Numbered from the stretch's first letter, positions 1 through 8,102 are shown. The stretch: DNA of 61,463 nt from Coriobacteriaceae bacterium (GCA_019421015.1 JAHZGC010000004.1:126367-187829); one strand, 5' to 3'. Notes: a model not told the origin generated them from the sequence alone. Program-made: numbers and translations.

Positions 1-1
1 C

Positions 2-295
2 ACGGGCGTCGTGCTGCAGGGCGACGAGGGCAAGACCGTCCATATCGAGGGCTTTGCCGACGCATGGGATGAGCCGATTGAGAAGCTCGAGTTCTCGCTG
101 GACCACGGTGCCACCTGGACGACCCTTGAGACCCCCGAGAACAACCCCGACTTCTGGACCTACTGGCGCCTGGACTTCAACCCGCCGCAGGCCGGTTCGT
201 ACCTGCTTACCGTTCGCACCACGAGCATCACGCCCGAGGGCGAGCAGCGTGTGTGCCAGTTTGACAACAACTTCATGTTCACGGTCGACGAGTAG
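2..295 (+). CDS. Molybdopterin oxidoreductase, C-terminal end (partial)
   Basis: This is the last ~97 codons of a gene that begins before the window. The residues match the immunoglobulin-like Mo-co oxidoreductase dimerisation domain that ends sulfite-oxidase-family enzymes: a G-A-W-D segment, then LEFSLDHGATW, the family hallmark of a strand plus 'S-D-G-G-x-T-W', and a closing strand with GSYLLTVRTTS. Such domains hold two molybdenum subunits together in the periplasm or at the outer face of the membrane. The stop is followed after 11 nt by another molybdopterin-domain gene, so the two are probably co-transcribed. The substrate cannot be told, because the catalytic domain is outside the window. 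Confidence 0.8.
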   Translation, partial: TGVVLQGDEGKTVHIEGFADAWDEPIEKLEFSLDHGATWTTLETPENNPDFWTYWRLDFNPPQAGSYLLTVRTTSITPEGEQRVCQFDNNFMFTVDE

Positions 296-306
296 GGGGT
301 ACTGCG

Positions 307-1110
307 ATGAAATCTGCTGAGAAGCTCACGGTGGCGACCCTGGCCGGGTTGACCATGGCGGCCACGGTGGCCGCACCCCTTGCAGGCGTGGCGTCCGAGA
401 ACCCCGCGCCCTCGGATCCTGCGGACTCCCAGCCCGCGGGCCTGGAGGCCCAGGCCGCTACCACCCTCGCAGCACCGACCATGGTGAAGGCCAAGGCGGT
501 GGGCACGTTCGCCTACGACCAGACCAGCGTGAGCCCCAAGGCCGACCTCGTGCGGTTCCAGGGTGCGTCGTCGGTGCTCTGCGGGGCGGCCGATGCCGTG
601 TCGCAGGTGGCGGCCCGTGACTGGGAGATCACCGTGTCGGGCGCTGTGGTCGACCAGTTCACGGCAACGGTGGGCGAGCTGGTGGGCGAGGAACCCGTGA
701 ACCAGCTCATGACCTGCTCCTGCGGCGGCAACCCGGCCGGCGGTCGGGCTATCGTGACCGCCGACGTGAAGGGGGTGCCGGTGGAGTACCTGCTGGCGAA
801 GGCCGGCGCGGTGCCTGAGGCGAACACACTGACCTTCGTAGGCGCCGACGGCACGTCGGTCTCGGTGCCGCTGGGCTATGCCATCGGCCGTCACGCGGTC
901 TTGAGCTGCGAGGTCAACGGCGAGGACCTCGGCGCGTCGATGGGCGGTGCCAACCAGCTCTGGATGGCTAAGACCCCGGCCAACTACTTTGTGCGCGACG
1001 TGGTTGAGATTGTGGTGTCGGTCGAGGACGAGGTCCCCGCGGCCCCGGGCACGGGCGTCGAGCACCCCAACTCGCCCAATGCAGGCATTCTGACGGGTGT
1101 GCAGGCGTAG
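307..1110 (+). CDS. Exported molybdopterin-binding domain protein (sulfite oxidase family, lacks dimerisation domain)
   Basis: 267 residues with an N-terminal Sec-type signal (charged start, then a hydrophobic stretch to about residue 30 and an Ala-rich linker). The body from about residue 75 resembles the oxidoreductase molybdopterin-binding domain (PF00174): a segment with MTCSCGGN at about residue 138 sits where the family has its Mo-liganding cysteine (usual form C-x-G-N-R), and it is followed by a G-V-P-V-E-Y-L-L-x-K-A-G segment typical of the fold. The usual C-terminal dimerisation domain is absent; a separate small gene just downstream encodes one. No twin-arginine motif is visible, which is odd for a cofactor enzyme. 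Two Cys (C-S-C) at the presumed ligand site are also unusual. It may be a Mo-cofactor protein or a non-catalytic relative. Confidence 0.7.
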   Translation: MKSAEKLTVATLAGLTMAATVAAPLAGVASENPAPSDPADSQPAGLEAQAATTLAAPTMVKAKAVGTFAYDQTSVSPKADLVRFQGASSVLCGAADAVSQVAARDWEITVSGAVVDQFTATVGELVGEEPVNQLMTCSCGGNPAGGRAIVTADVKGVPVEYLLAKAGAVPEANTLTFVGADGTSVSVPLGYAIGRHAVLSCEVNGEDLGASMGGANQLWMAKTPANYFVRDVVEIVVSVEDEVPAAPGTGVEHPNSPNAGILTGVQA

Positions 1111-1141
1111 GTTTTTCGAATTGCCTTAAAAGACGATTTCG

Positions 1142-1176
1142 GCCGGCTGCCGAGGGGATTATTCTCGGCAGCCGGC
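1142..1176 (+). other. Perfect 13-bp hairpin between molybdoenzyme genes
   Basis: Arms 1142-1154 and 1164-1176 are exact reverse complements around a 9-nt loop. No run of T follows on either side, so it is not a standard intrinsic terminator. It may be a 3'-end stabiliser for the upstream message, an attenuating stem, or a protein-bound site. Confidence 0.6.
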
Positions 1177-1213
1177 TGCGGTGGTCTACGGCCTCAAGTT
1201 GGAGGAGACGCCC

Positions 1214-1492
1214 ATGCTGGCACCCATGCAGGTCGAGGTCGGCAAACCGGTGGAGTTCACGGGGTATGCCGACGATTACGGCAACCACATCGCGGCCGTG
1301 GAGTTCTCCCTCGACGACGGCGAGAGCTGGACATCCTACGACGTGAGCGACTCGTCGCCCGACCTCTGGGTGCACTGGACGTTCTCCTATATCCCTGAGC
1401 GTCCGGGCACCTATCGCCTGCTCGTGCGTTCTGTGACCGACGACGGCCGCGTGAGCCCGCTGTCGGACGTGGCGGAGTTCACGGCGATCTGA
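1214..1492 (+). CDS. Stand-alone Mo-co dimerisation-like domain protein
   Basis: About 92 residues comprising one Ig-like domain: V-E-F-T-G-Y-A-D-D-Y-G, then AAVEFSLDDGESW, then GTYRLLVRSVTDDGRVSPLS. These are the hallmarks of the Mo-co oxidoreductase dimerisation domain and closely resemble the partial gene at the start of the window. The start was set at ATG 1214 because GGAGGAG lies at 1201-1207; a GTG at 1181 in the same frame has no ribosome site. No signal peptide is visible from 1214. Together with the gene at 307 it looks like the two halves of a sulfite-oxidase-type enzyme encoded separately; whether they assemble is inference. Confidence 0.65.
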   Translation: MLAPMQVEVGKPVEFTGYADDYGNHIAAVEFSLDDGESWTSYDVSDSSPDLWVHWTFSYIPERPGTYRLLVRSVTDDGRVSPLSDVAEFTAI

Positions 1493-1897
1493 GACCTGTG
1501 AAGCCTGCTGTTGTTTAGGTTTACTGGTGTATAATCGGTGGTTCATTCATTTTGACATTGCGTAAGCGCCTCTTTCACCGGTTTTCCCACGCTGCGCGGG
1601 GTCGTTGGTTTTAGCGGGAATGTGATCGTTTTATTGCGGTTGGCCCCCAGATGGACCCCCTCAAGAGTTGAGGGGGTCCGCAGAGTGGCTGCGGCTGTGA
1701 GCAGCTCAAACCATTTTCCCTCAACAATGCACCTGGTACGTCGGTGTGCGGGCTGCCAAGATGCAACTCGAACCACGGCGTGCTGCAATCTTCGGACAGC
1801 GTCTAACTCTTCTTACGGGTGCCCGGAGCCCAAGACAGCATGACCGACGTTAACCAATGTCCCAGTTATGCAGTGGCAACATCTATAGGAGGATGGA
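1493..1897 (+). promoter_or_regulatory. Long 5' leader ahead of flavoprotein reductase, with TATAAT box and stem-loop
   Basis: 405 bp without a gene. A perfect TATAAT lies at 1530-1535, though the -35 region is poor (TTGTTT about 13 nt upstream). A second candidate -35, TTGACA at 1552-1557, has no good -10. A stem-loop with 12-bp arms (1653-1664 and 1668-1679, loop GAG) stands mid-leader. If transcription starts near 1540 the leader is about 350 nt, long enough for post-initiation control. The stretch ends with AGGAGG at 1887-1892, five bases before ATG 1898. Confidence 0.4.
1653..1679 (+). other. Stem-loop in leader
   Basis: Arms 1653-1664 and 1668-1679 pair over 12 bp with a 3-nt loop; no T-run follows. 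It lies in the untranslated region of the flavoprotein gene and could be part of an attenuator. Confidence 0.5.
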
Positions 1898-3844
1898 ATG
1901 ACCCACACCGTTTTGTCCAACCGCTCCGTTCGCCGTCGTGACTTCGTCTGCATGGCCGCGGCCGGCACCGCCGCCATGGCTCTGATGTCCGGCCTGCCCA
2001 CCTTTGCTCGGGCTCAGGAGGCGGGCGCCTACACGCCGGGCACCTACACCGCGACTGGCACCGGCAAGGGCGGCGACGTGGTGGTCGAGGTCGAGTTCGA
2101 CGAGACGTCCATCAAGTCGGTCGACGTCGTGAGCCACAACGAGACCCGCTACGTGTCCGACGTTGCCCTTGAGACCATCCCGGCGCAGATCGTCGAGTAC
2201 CAGTCGCTCAACATCGACAGCGTCTCCGGCGCCACCCTCACCTCCCACGCCATTCTCTCGGCCGTGACCGACTGCGTCGAGCAGGCCGGCGGCGACGTGA
2301 AGGCCCTCGAGGAGGCTCCCGGTACCCCGAAGGAGGAGAAGGACGTCGAGCTTGAGGCCGACCTCGTCGTGGTCGGTGCCGGCGGCGCGGGCATGACCGC
2401 CGCTATGGCGGCCGCCCAGGCCGGCAAGCAGGTCGTCGTGCTCGAGAAGACCTCCAACATGGGCGGCAACGCGGTGGTGTGCGGCGGCTACATCCACTAC
2501 ATCCACGCCCCGCAGGAGCTCCGTCAGCCCATGACCGAGGGCTACGCCGAGTACTTCGACAACATGTTGCAGCGCGGCCTCGACGAGGGTGCCGAGCAGG
2601 GCATCACCCCCGAGTTCATCGAGGGTATCCGCAAGGACTACGACGAGTACTACGCCGCAGGCAACACCACGCTCTTCGACTCCGAGGAGTTCTGCGCCCT
2701 GGAGTACCAGTTCACCAACGGCGGCACCTTCGACAAGTGGGTCAACTTCATCTACACCGTCCCCGCTATGAACGAGTGGCTCACCGAGCTGGGCATCCAG
2801 TGGTTCCCGCTGACCAACATCGCCGGCTTCCCGTGGCCGCGCTGGTCGGGCCAGGAGGGTGCTGTCGAGGGCCAGGGTTACTTCGACCTGTACCGTAAGG
2901 TCATGGACGAGCAGGGCCTGCCCATCACGATGCTGACCTGCACCCCGGCCACCGAGCTCGTGGTCGAGGACGGCAAGGTCGTGGGCGTCGTGGGCGAGTG
3001 CACCGACGGCACCACCTACACGGTGCGCTCCGGCAACGGCGTGGTCCTGGCCACCGGCGGCTACTCGGGCAACTTCGAGATGCTCAAGAAGTACAACACC
3101 TACTGGAACTTCGACGGCGTCGACTACCTCCTGAGCGACAACACCGCCGGCCACGACGGCGACGGTATCACGATGTCGCTGCCTCTGGGTGCCCAGCTCG
3201 GGCACATGGAGAACCCGATGATGATCCCCTTCGGCAACCCGAAGCTCTCCACCTCGCCCATGGTCGGCGACCACACCAACTTCATGCTGGTCGACTCCGA
3301 GGGCAAGCGCATCTGCAACGAGAAGGGTACGCGCTACGAGATCAGCCAGGCCATGTTCTCCTCCAAGGACTCCCTGGGCTTCGTCATCAGCGACTCGACC
3401 AACTCGAACGTGATCGACGGCAAGGCCTACGGTTTCTTCGACGTCCAGACCATGGTCGACAAGGGCGAGCTCTACACCGCCGACACCCTTGAGGGGCTTG
3501 CCGAGGCCTTCGGCGCCGACCCCGCCGTGCTCACCGCTGCGGTCGAGGACTACAACGCCCGTGCCCGTGCTGCCGACGGCCAGGCCGACGAGTTCGGCCG
3601 TACCATCTTCGACGAGAACTCCCTCATCGAGGAGCCCCCGTTCTTCGCGTCCCCCATCACCCCCGTCGCCCACATCACCGTTGGCGGCATCGTGATCGAC
3701 GAGGAGGACTACTGCGCCCTCAACGAGAACAACGAGCGCATCGAGGGCCTGCACTGCGTGGGCGAGCTTGCCGCCGAGCGCTCCGGCATGCCGTCGCTCG
3801 CCACGGGTCTCTACACCGTCCGCAAGATCTTCGGCTTGGAGTAA
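1898..3844 (+). CDS. Tat-exported FMN/FAD flavoprotein reductase (fumarate reductase-like, atypical active site)
   Basis: 648 residues. Residues 10-16 (S-V-R-R-R-D-F) with a following hydrophobic segment form a twin-arginine export signal. Residues ~45-125 are an FMN_bind domain whose S-G-A-T at ~110-113 is the motif that carries covalently bound FMN. From ~155 the protein is a FAD_binding_2 domain with the nucleotide-binding G-A-G-G-A-G. This is the domain order of soluble periplasmic fumarate/urocanate/acrylate-type reductases. The C-terminal substrate motif differs: HITVGG is present, but the usual G-x-N-R-x-G-G is replaced by E-R-S-G-M-P-S, so fumarate is unlikely to be the substrate. AGGAGG at 1887-1892 fixes the start. 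A terminator follows, then a convergent membrane LuxR gene that probably controls it. Confidence 0.9.
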   Translation: MTHTVLSNRSVRRRDFVCMAAAGTAAMALMSGLPTFARAQEAGAYTPGTYTATGTGKGGDVVVEVEFDETSIKSVDVVSHNETRYVSDVALETIPAQIVEYQSLNIDSVSGATLTSHAILSAVTDCVEQAGGDVKALEEAPGTPKEEKDVELEADLVVVGAGGAGMTAAMAAAQAGKQVVVLEKTSNMGGNAVVCGGYIHYIHAPQELRQPMTEGYAEYFDNMLQRGLDEGAEQGITPEFIEGIRKDYDEYYAAGNTTLFDSEEFCALEYQFTNGGTFDKWVNFIYTVPAMNEWLTELGIQWFPLTNIAGFPWPRWSGQEGAVEGQGYFDLYRKVMDEQGLPITMLTCTPATELVVEDGKVVGVVGECTDGTTYTVRSGNGVVLATGGYSGNFEMLKKYNTYWNFDGVDYLLSDNTAGHDGDGITMSLPLGAQLGHMENPMMIPFGNPKLSTSPMVGDHTNFMLVDSEGKRICNEKGTRYEISQAMFSSKDSLGFVISDSTNSNVIDGKAYGFFDVQTMVDKGELYTADTLEGLAEAFGADPAVLTAAVEDYNARARAADGQADEFGRTIFDENSLIEEPPFFASPITPVAHITVGGIVIDEEDYCALNENNERIEGLHCVGELAAERSGMPSLATGLYTVRKIFGLE

Positions 3845-3912
3845 GCCACGCGGTAGGGACTGACCCCATACCATAGGGTCGTTCGATTAGGTCTGCTTCG
3901 CTCCCATGATTT

Positions 3913-3963
3913 GTCCCCGTCCCCCTATCTGCGGTGATGCCGCCGGGGGGCGGGGACTTTTTT
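3913..3963 (+). terminator. Intrinsic terminator of the flavoprotein gene
   Basis: G/C-rich arms (left from 3913, right 3945-3957) with an internal small stem, followed by six T at 3958-3963. It ends 14 bp before the stop of the convergent LuxR gene. Confidence 0.8.
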
Positions 3964-3977
3964 GGCGCGTGCCGTGA

Positions 3978-5537
3978 TCACTGGAACAGGTCGATGAGCT
4001 CCTGCTTGGAGTGGACCCCTATCTTTGCGTACAGCTCTTGCACGTAGCCGCGTACGGTGTTGGTCGAAAGCATGAGCTGGCTTCCGATGTAGGCGGCAGT
4101 GCGGCCATGGGCAATCAACAGGGCCACCTCCCGTTCGCGTGGGCTGAGGTGGTAGCGCTTGGCAATCTCGTAGGAGCGCACCTCAAGGGCGTCTTCGATA
4201 TGGAGGGCCTGGCCGGGGTTCGGTTCTGTGGGAGGCTCCTCCGTGGGTTCGGTTGCGACGGGGTCGACGTCTGCCGGCGTCGTCGAGGCGTCTTCGTTGC
4301 GCGCGTTGCGGTGCCGGCTGAGCATCATGAGCGCCATGGAGAGGAAATAGAGCGAGACGGCGGTCATCACAAAGGTCTTGACCAGGCTGTCGAGCGCGCT
4401 GTGGCTTCCTAGGATGTTGCCGGCCGCCATGCTGGCAAACAGTCCCAGCCGCGTCACGAACATGACGAGTGCGACGGCGGCCACCTTGGGCGCATTGCGC
4501 ATGCGGGCGGTCTCGAGCAGAAGGAACAAGAACGAGACGTTCACGACGCTGCTCAGGAACTGCAGTGTCGAGCAGAACACCGTGCTGTAGACCGGCCCTA
4601 AAAACGGAAGGCCGATGAGCAGGAGCCCGATGCACGGGAAGACCGCCCTAAAGGTCTTGCGCAGGTCGATGGTGCGCTTGGCGACAAAGGCGAGCACCGC
4701 CACAAGCAGCGATGCCGCAATCGAGGTGATGTAGCCTGCGAGCACATCGCCGGCTGACGAGAAGAACGACGAGACGAAGCCACTCAGTATCGTAAGCGAT
4801 GCGTAGATGACCAACGGTCCCCAAAGCTCGCCGAACAGCTTGCCAATGCGGTGCCAGGCCTCGTGCGGGGTGGCGGGCGCGTCCGGAAGTCCGTCGTTGT
4901 CGCTGGCGGCCTGGGGGGAGGCCGCTGTTTGGCTGCCCACCGTCGTCTTGTCGAGCGACCAGAACAGGGCGGCGCTTGCCGCGCTCACGAGGCTGAGGGC
5001 ATAGACCAGCGGCCCCGATGGGAGGAAGCCCAGCGCCAGCGTACCTAGGGAGCCAAGCAATATCGAGGACACCAGGAGCAGCAGGCAGCGTTTGGGTCCC
5101 AGTTCGGCAAAGGACACGAGCCATGCTATGTTCCCCACGTTGGAGGTGACCCCGTAGGCGACGGAGAGCAGGACCGGGAGCACCGCGGCGGGCACGTCGT
5201 CAAAGATCCCCAGGCCCGAACCGAGGTTGATGGCTCCCAACGCCACGATGGCCGCAATGCCCGCCCCCCGAAGCCGAAGGCGGGAGTTGCGGATACCGAG
5301 TATTGCCAGCGGCACGGCGGCGACCGCGAACGACAGAACCGTTACCAGGGCAAACGCGATGTCGGGTCCTCCAAGCGGGGTTAGCGCCTGAGCACCGCTC
5401 ATGGTGCTGGAATATGCGAGGTCCATGAGCACGCGGTATAAGCCGTACCCCAGGGCGAGCACAAGGTAGTAGCGGTCTACACGATGGGTTCGCGGGACTT
5501 CGGCGTTTGAAGGCGTTGCAGGCGGCCTTGTCAACAC
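3978..5537 (-). CDS. Membrane LuxR-family regulator (12-TM MFS-like sensor plus HTH)
   Basis: About 519 residues. The N-terminal ~400 are strongly hydrophobic with about twelve predicted membrane segments resembling an MFS transporter. A Ser/Thr/Pro/Glu-rich linker follows, and the C-terminus is a LuxR/GerE helix-turn-helix starting LSPREREVALLIAHG and ending in L-I-D-L-F-Q. Such transmembrane LuxR proteins are abundant in Eggerthellaceae and are known there to regulate neighbouring reductase genes. The start was placed at GTG 5537 or, better spaced, TTG 5534 behind GGGAGG; longer N-termini are low-complexity read-through. Its target is probably the convergent flavoprotein at 1898. Confidence 0.85.
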   Translation of the reverse strand: MLTRPPATPSNAEVPRTHRVDRYYLVLALGYGLYRVLMDLAYSSTMSGAQALTPLGGPDIAFALVTVLSFAVAAVPLAILGIRNSRLRLRGAGIAAIVALGAINLGSGLGIFDDVPAAVLPVLLSVAYGVTSNVGNIAWLVSFAELGPKRCLLLLVSSILLGSLGTLALGFLPSGPLVYALSLVSAASAALFWSLDKTTVGSQTAASPQAASDNDGLPDAPATPHEAWHRIGKLFGELWGPLVIYASLTILSGFVSSFFSSAGDVLAGYITSIAASLLVAVLAFVAKRTIDLRKTFRAVFPCIGLLLIGLPFLGPVYSTVFCSTLQFLSSVVNVSFLFLLLETARMRNAPKVAAVALVMFVTRLGLFASMAAGNILGSHSALDSLVKTFVMTAVSLYFLSMALMMLSRHRNARNEDASTTPADVDPVATEPTEEPPTEPNPGQALHIEDALEVRSYEIAKRYHLSPREREVALLIAHGRTAAYIGSQLMLSTNTVRGYVQELYAKIGVHSKQELIDLFQ

Positions 5538-5689
5538 GAGCCTCCCTTTCCACCGAACGGGCGCGGTTACGTACCTACAGGATGGGTCAAAGCGGTCCGG
5601 CTCAAAGTCTATCCTATTTTGCCCGTAGAAGCGTGTTCCGTGGTAAGGTGATGCACTTGCGAACGGTTCATCGACGGGAGGGTGCGGCG

Positions 5690-6529
5690 GTGGCATACGG
5701 GGTTCCCATGGTGGAAGACGACTTTTGGCAGACGCTTGCCGACCTGTTCGACCGCCTCGGTTTCGAGGTCGACCGCGTGCCGATGGGCGACGGGTGCGAG
5801 GGCGACCTTGTCGTGCGCTACCCCTCGCGTATACGGCATGCCATTGCCGTGACCGGTGCGGTCGGGCCCTATCCCGTGGGTGCCTCCTCGATACAACGGG
5901 TGCTGGACCTGATGCGCCGCTGCGGGGCGGGGGAGGGCTGGGTCGTCACCGACGCGTCGTTTGCGCCCGATGCCCGCGAGCTCGCTGCGCTGAACGGCGT
6001 GCGCCTTATCGAGGGGGTGGGTCTCAGCGGCTTGTTGACCCAGGCGGCGACCGACAGGGGCCGCGAGGCTGCGGTGGATGCGCTATTGGCCCACTCGGGG
6101 TTCTACGACAGGGAGAACCCCCGGGGTGTCGGAGGCGGCAGCGCGGGGGTGCCAGAGGCCGCGCCCCATGAGCCGTCGGTTCAGCCGACCGTGCGGATGC
6201 CGCGCCAACAGGCTGTCTATGACTACGTTGCGCAGGTGCCCTTGGATACCGGCTACGGGACGGTTCCCCAAGGCGACGCCCCTGTATCCCAGGAGCCTCG
6301 GGAGGCTCCGCGCGGACGGTCCTCCGGGTGTCGGGCGGCCTGTGTCACGGCGCTTGTGATCATGTTGGTGCTCGCCCTGTTCCTGGCGGGCACGTTGCTC
6401 GCGCTGCCCACCGTCTTGGACCAGCTGCCCCTAAGCGAGGGATTGGCGGCCGTCAAAGAGCATGCCCTGACGTTCTTTGGAAAGCTCGAGGACGCGGTGG
6501 TCAGCAGGCTGGGGAGTTTTGCCGGGTAG
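5690..6529 (+). CDS. Restriction-endonuclease-like fold protein with C-terminal membrane anchor
   Basis: 279 residues from GTG 5690, chosen because GGGAGGG lies at 5676-5682 with 7-nt spacing; an ATG further on (5708, MVEDDFW) is possible. Residues ~1-130 resemble the Mrr/PD-(D/E)XK-type domain: a helix FWQTLADLFDRLGFEVDRVP, then GDLVVRYPSRIRHAIAVTG, then a segment GEGWVVTDASFAPDARELAALNGVRLIEG, which is typical of restriction_endonuclease_4/Mrr folds. The usual Q/E-x-K is replaced by A-V-T-G, so catalysis is doubtful. A Pro/Gly linker precedes a single membrane helix (ACVTALVIMLVLALFLAGTL) near residue 225. Function unknown. Confidence 0.55.
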   Translation: MAYGVPMVEDDFWQTLADLFDRLGFEVDRVPMGDGCEGDLVVRYPSRIRHAIAVTGAVGPYPVGASSIQRVLDLMRRCGAGEGWVVTDASFAPDARELAALNGVRLIEGVGLSGLLTQAATDRGREAAVDALLAHSGFYDRENPRGVGGGSAGVPEAAPHEPSVQPTVRMPRQQAVYDYVAQVPLDTGYGTVPQGDAPVSQEPREAPRGRSSGCRAACVTALVIMLVLALFLAGTLLALPTVLDQLPLSEGLAAVKEHALTFFGKLEDAVVSRLGSFAG

Positions 6530-6550
6530 GCGGCGAGGGATTCCCTACCC
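6524..6550. terminator. Inverted repeat spanning two convergent stop codons
   Basis: Arms GGGTAGG (6524-6530) and CCTACCC (6544-6550) contain the TAG stops of the two convergent genes. There is no T-run, so terminator activity is only possible. Confidence 0.3.
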
Positions 6551-7834
6551 AAACACCCGCCGTGCGCCCATGATGGGGCGGTAGTCGGCGTTTACGATGC
6601 GGACGCCCTTGGGGTGGGCCTCTATGACCTGGCCGTCGCCGAGGTAGATGGACACGTGGTCCACCGTGCCGTCCTTGCCGTAGAACACAAGGTCGCCGCG
6701 CTTCATGGAGGCCGGGTCCACCTCGGCCAGGCCGCAGTAGGCATAGAGGTTGGCGGCGTCGTGGTCGCCCCAGCTCGTGGTGGAGTGCGTCGCGGGGTTC
6801 AGAATGCCGGGATCCATGCCGGCGGCGTAGAGCCCCTGGATCACGAGGCCCGCGCAGTCGATGCCCTGGCCGGGCTTGCCGGCTGCGTCCCAGATGTAGG
6901 TGTCGCCCAGGTAGTCGCGGGCGCGGGCGATCATGGCGTCGACGCGCTGCTCGTCGGTGGGGTTCTCGCCCACGGTGGCCGGGCTCACGTAGGCGCCCAG
7001 CGTGTACCACTCCATGGGGTCGAGGCCCAGGGCGAGCCAGGTCTCGCGGTCCACGACGCCCGTGGCCGGCAGGCCGTGCCGCTCCTGGAACTCCCTGACG
7101 CGCCGCTCGGTGTCGTCGAGGTAGCGCGGGTAGTTGTCGACCCCGTTGCCAAAGACCTGCTGGATGCGTAGGACCTTGAGCCCCGCCATGCCGTAGGCCA
7201 CGTCGTAGTCGCCGCCGACCAGGTGCACCTCGTCGGCAGGCTCGAAGGCTATGGTGCAGGTGTGGTCGAGCTCGGCGTAGAAGGAGTCACCGTCGCCGTC
7301 GCTGCCGTGAGCTACGATGCGGTAGTCTCCCACGCCGCTTATGGCGGGGTCTACCTCGGCCGTCCAGGAGGAGCCGCGTTTTACTGCGTCGAGCCAGAGC
7401 GGCTCGGCCTTGGGGTCGCTTGTGTTGCGGACCTCGAACATTACCTGCGCCGCATGGGAGAAGTCCCCGCCCTGGGCGGTGAGCTCGATGATGTCGTGGC
7501 CGTAGGCTCCCGCGCGGTCCTGCGCGGCCTGGGCGGAGAGGGCCACGGGGCCCGCGGGCCCGTCATGGGCGATGTGCGGGCCGGGCGTGCGGTCACACGC
7601 CGTGGCGACGAGCAGGGCTACGGCCACGATGGCGACGAGCGCAAGGGCGCCTACCAGGGGGAGCGGCGGCCTGGTGCGGCGAGACGGGCGGGTGCGCCGA
7701 GCGGGTTGGGCACCCCGGGAAGGTCGGGTGCCCCGCGACGGCCTTGCACTTTGTGGATACCGGGCGCTCCCCATGGGCTCATCCCCTCTTACCGCGCTGT
7801 CTGCTCTGATGGCTTGCTGTTCCCGATATCCCAT
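6545..7834 (-). CDS. Lipoprotein-like NlpC/P60 cell-wall peptidase with peptidoglycan-binding domain
   Basis: Up to 429 residues. An Arg/Pro/Ser-rich N-terminal tail leads to one membrane helix (~55-77) ending V-A-T-A-C, which could be a lipobox or a plain anchor. A middle Ig-like region and a PG_binding_1-like segment (VREFQERHGLPATGVVDRET) follow. The C-terminal NlpC/P60 domain has the catalytic Cys in IDCAGLV (~322), His in VDHVSIYLG (~392), and a third polar residue in EAHP (~408). The family cuts the stem peptide of peptidoglycan outside the membrane. Start uncertain: ATG 7834 has no clear ribosome site, whereas ATG 7774 has AGAGGGG eight bases upstream. Confidence 0.85.
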   Translation of the reverse strand: MGYREQQAIRADSAVRGDEPMGSARYPQSARPSRGTRPSRGAQPARRTRPSRRTRPPLPLVGALALVAIVAVALLVATACDRTPGPHIAHDGPAGPVALSAQAAQDRAGAYGHDIIELTAQGGDFSHAAQVMFEVRNTSDPKAEPLWLDAVKRGSSWTAEVDPAISGVGDYRIVAHGSDGDGDSFYAELDHTCTIAFEPADEVHLVGGDYDVAYGMAGLKVLRIQQVFGNGVDNYPRYLDDTERRVREFQERHGLPATGVVDRETWLALGLDPMEWYTLGAYVSPATVGENPTDEQRVDAMIARARDYLGDTYIWDAAGKPGQGIDCAGLVIQGLYAAGMDPGILNPATHSTTSWGDHDAANLYAYCGLAEVDPASMKRGDLVFYGKDGTVDHVSIYLGDGQVIEAHPKGVRIVNADYRPIMGARRVFG

Positions 7835-7966
7835 GCTAGCACGGGGTCTGCGGGGAGGTTTGTCGTTGCGGGAATCGTCCCATTCGGAGGTAAGAGTTAT
7901 AAGGGTTCACAGAATGTCCATGGAAGGTGGGTGGGATTACCCTGCCCGATTGCCTGGACTTCCTTA

Positions 7967-8069
7967 AATTGAACTTCTGTGTCCCTTGTAGAGATGGGTG
8001 TTTATCGACGTATCAGAATTGAACTGGTGCATACTCTCATTCAGCAAATTTTGAACCAAGAATTGAACT
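7967..8069 (+). repeat. Three direct repeats of AATTGAACT upstream of HTH-aminotransferase gene
   Basis: Exact copies of AATTGAACT occur at 7967-7975, 8017-8025 and 8061-8069, with a fourth degenerate copy (AATTTTGAAC) at 8047-8056. They lie in an otherwise AT-rich gap before the gene at 8103. The core TTGAAC also resembles a -35 box. They may be operator sites for the HTH domain encoded just downstream; this is inference. Confidence 0.5.
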
Positions 8070-8102
8070 TTTTTGATTCTAGGATTCAGGAAGGGCGGGG
8101 AG

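Noticed and set aside
1883..3874. Long minus-strand frame opposite the first flavoprotein
   Set aside because: It is His/Val/Gly-rich antisense of a GC-rich gene with no ribosome site or family match. Similar frames opposite most genes were left out.
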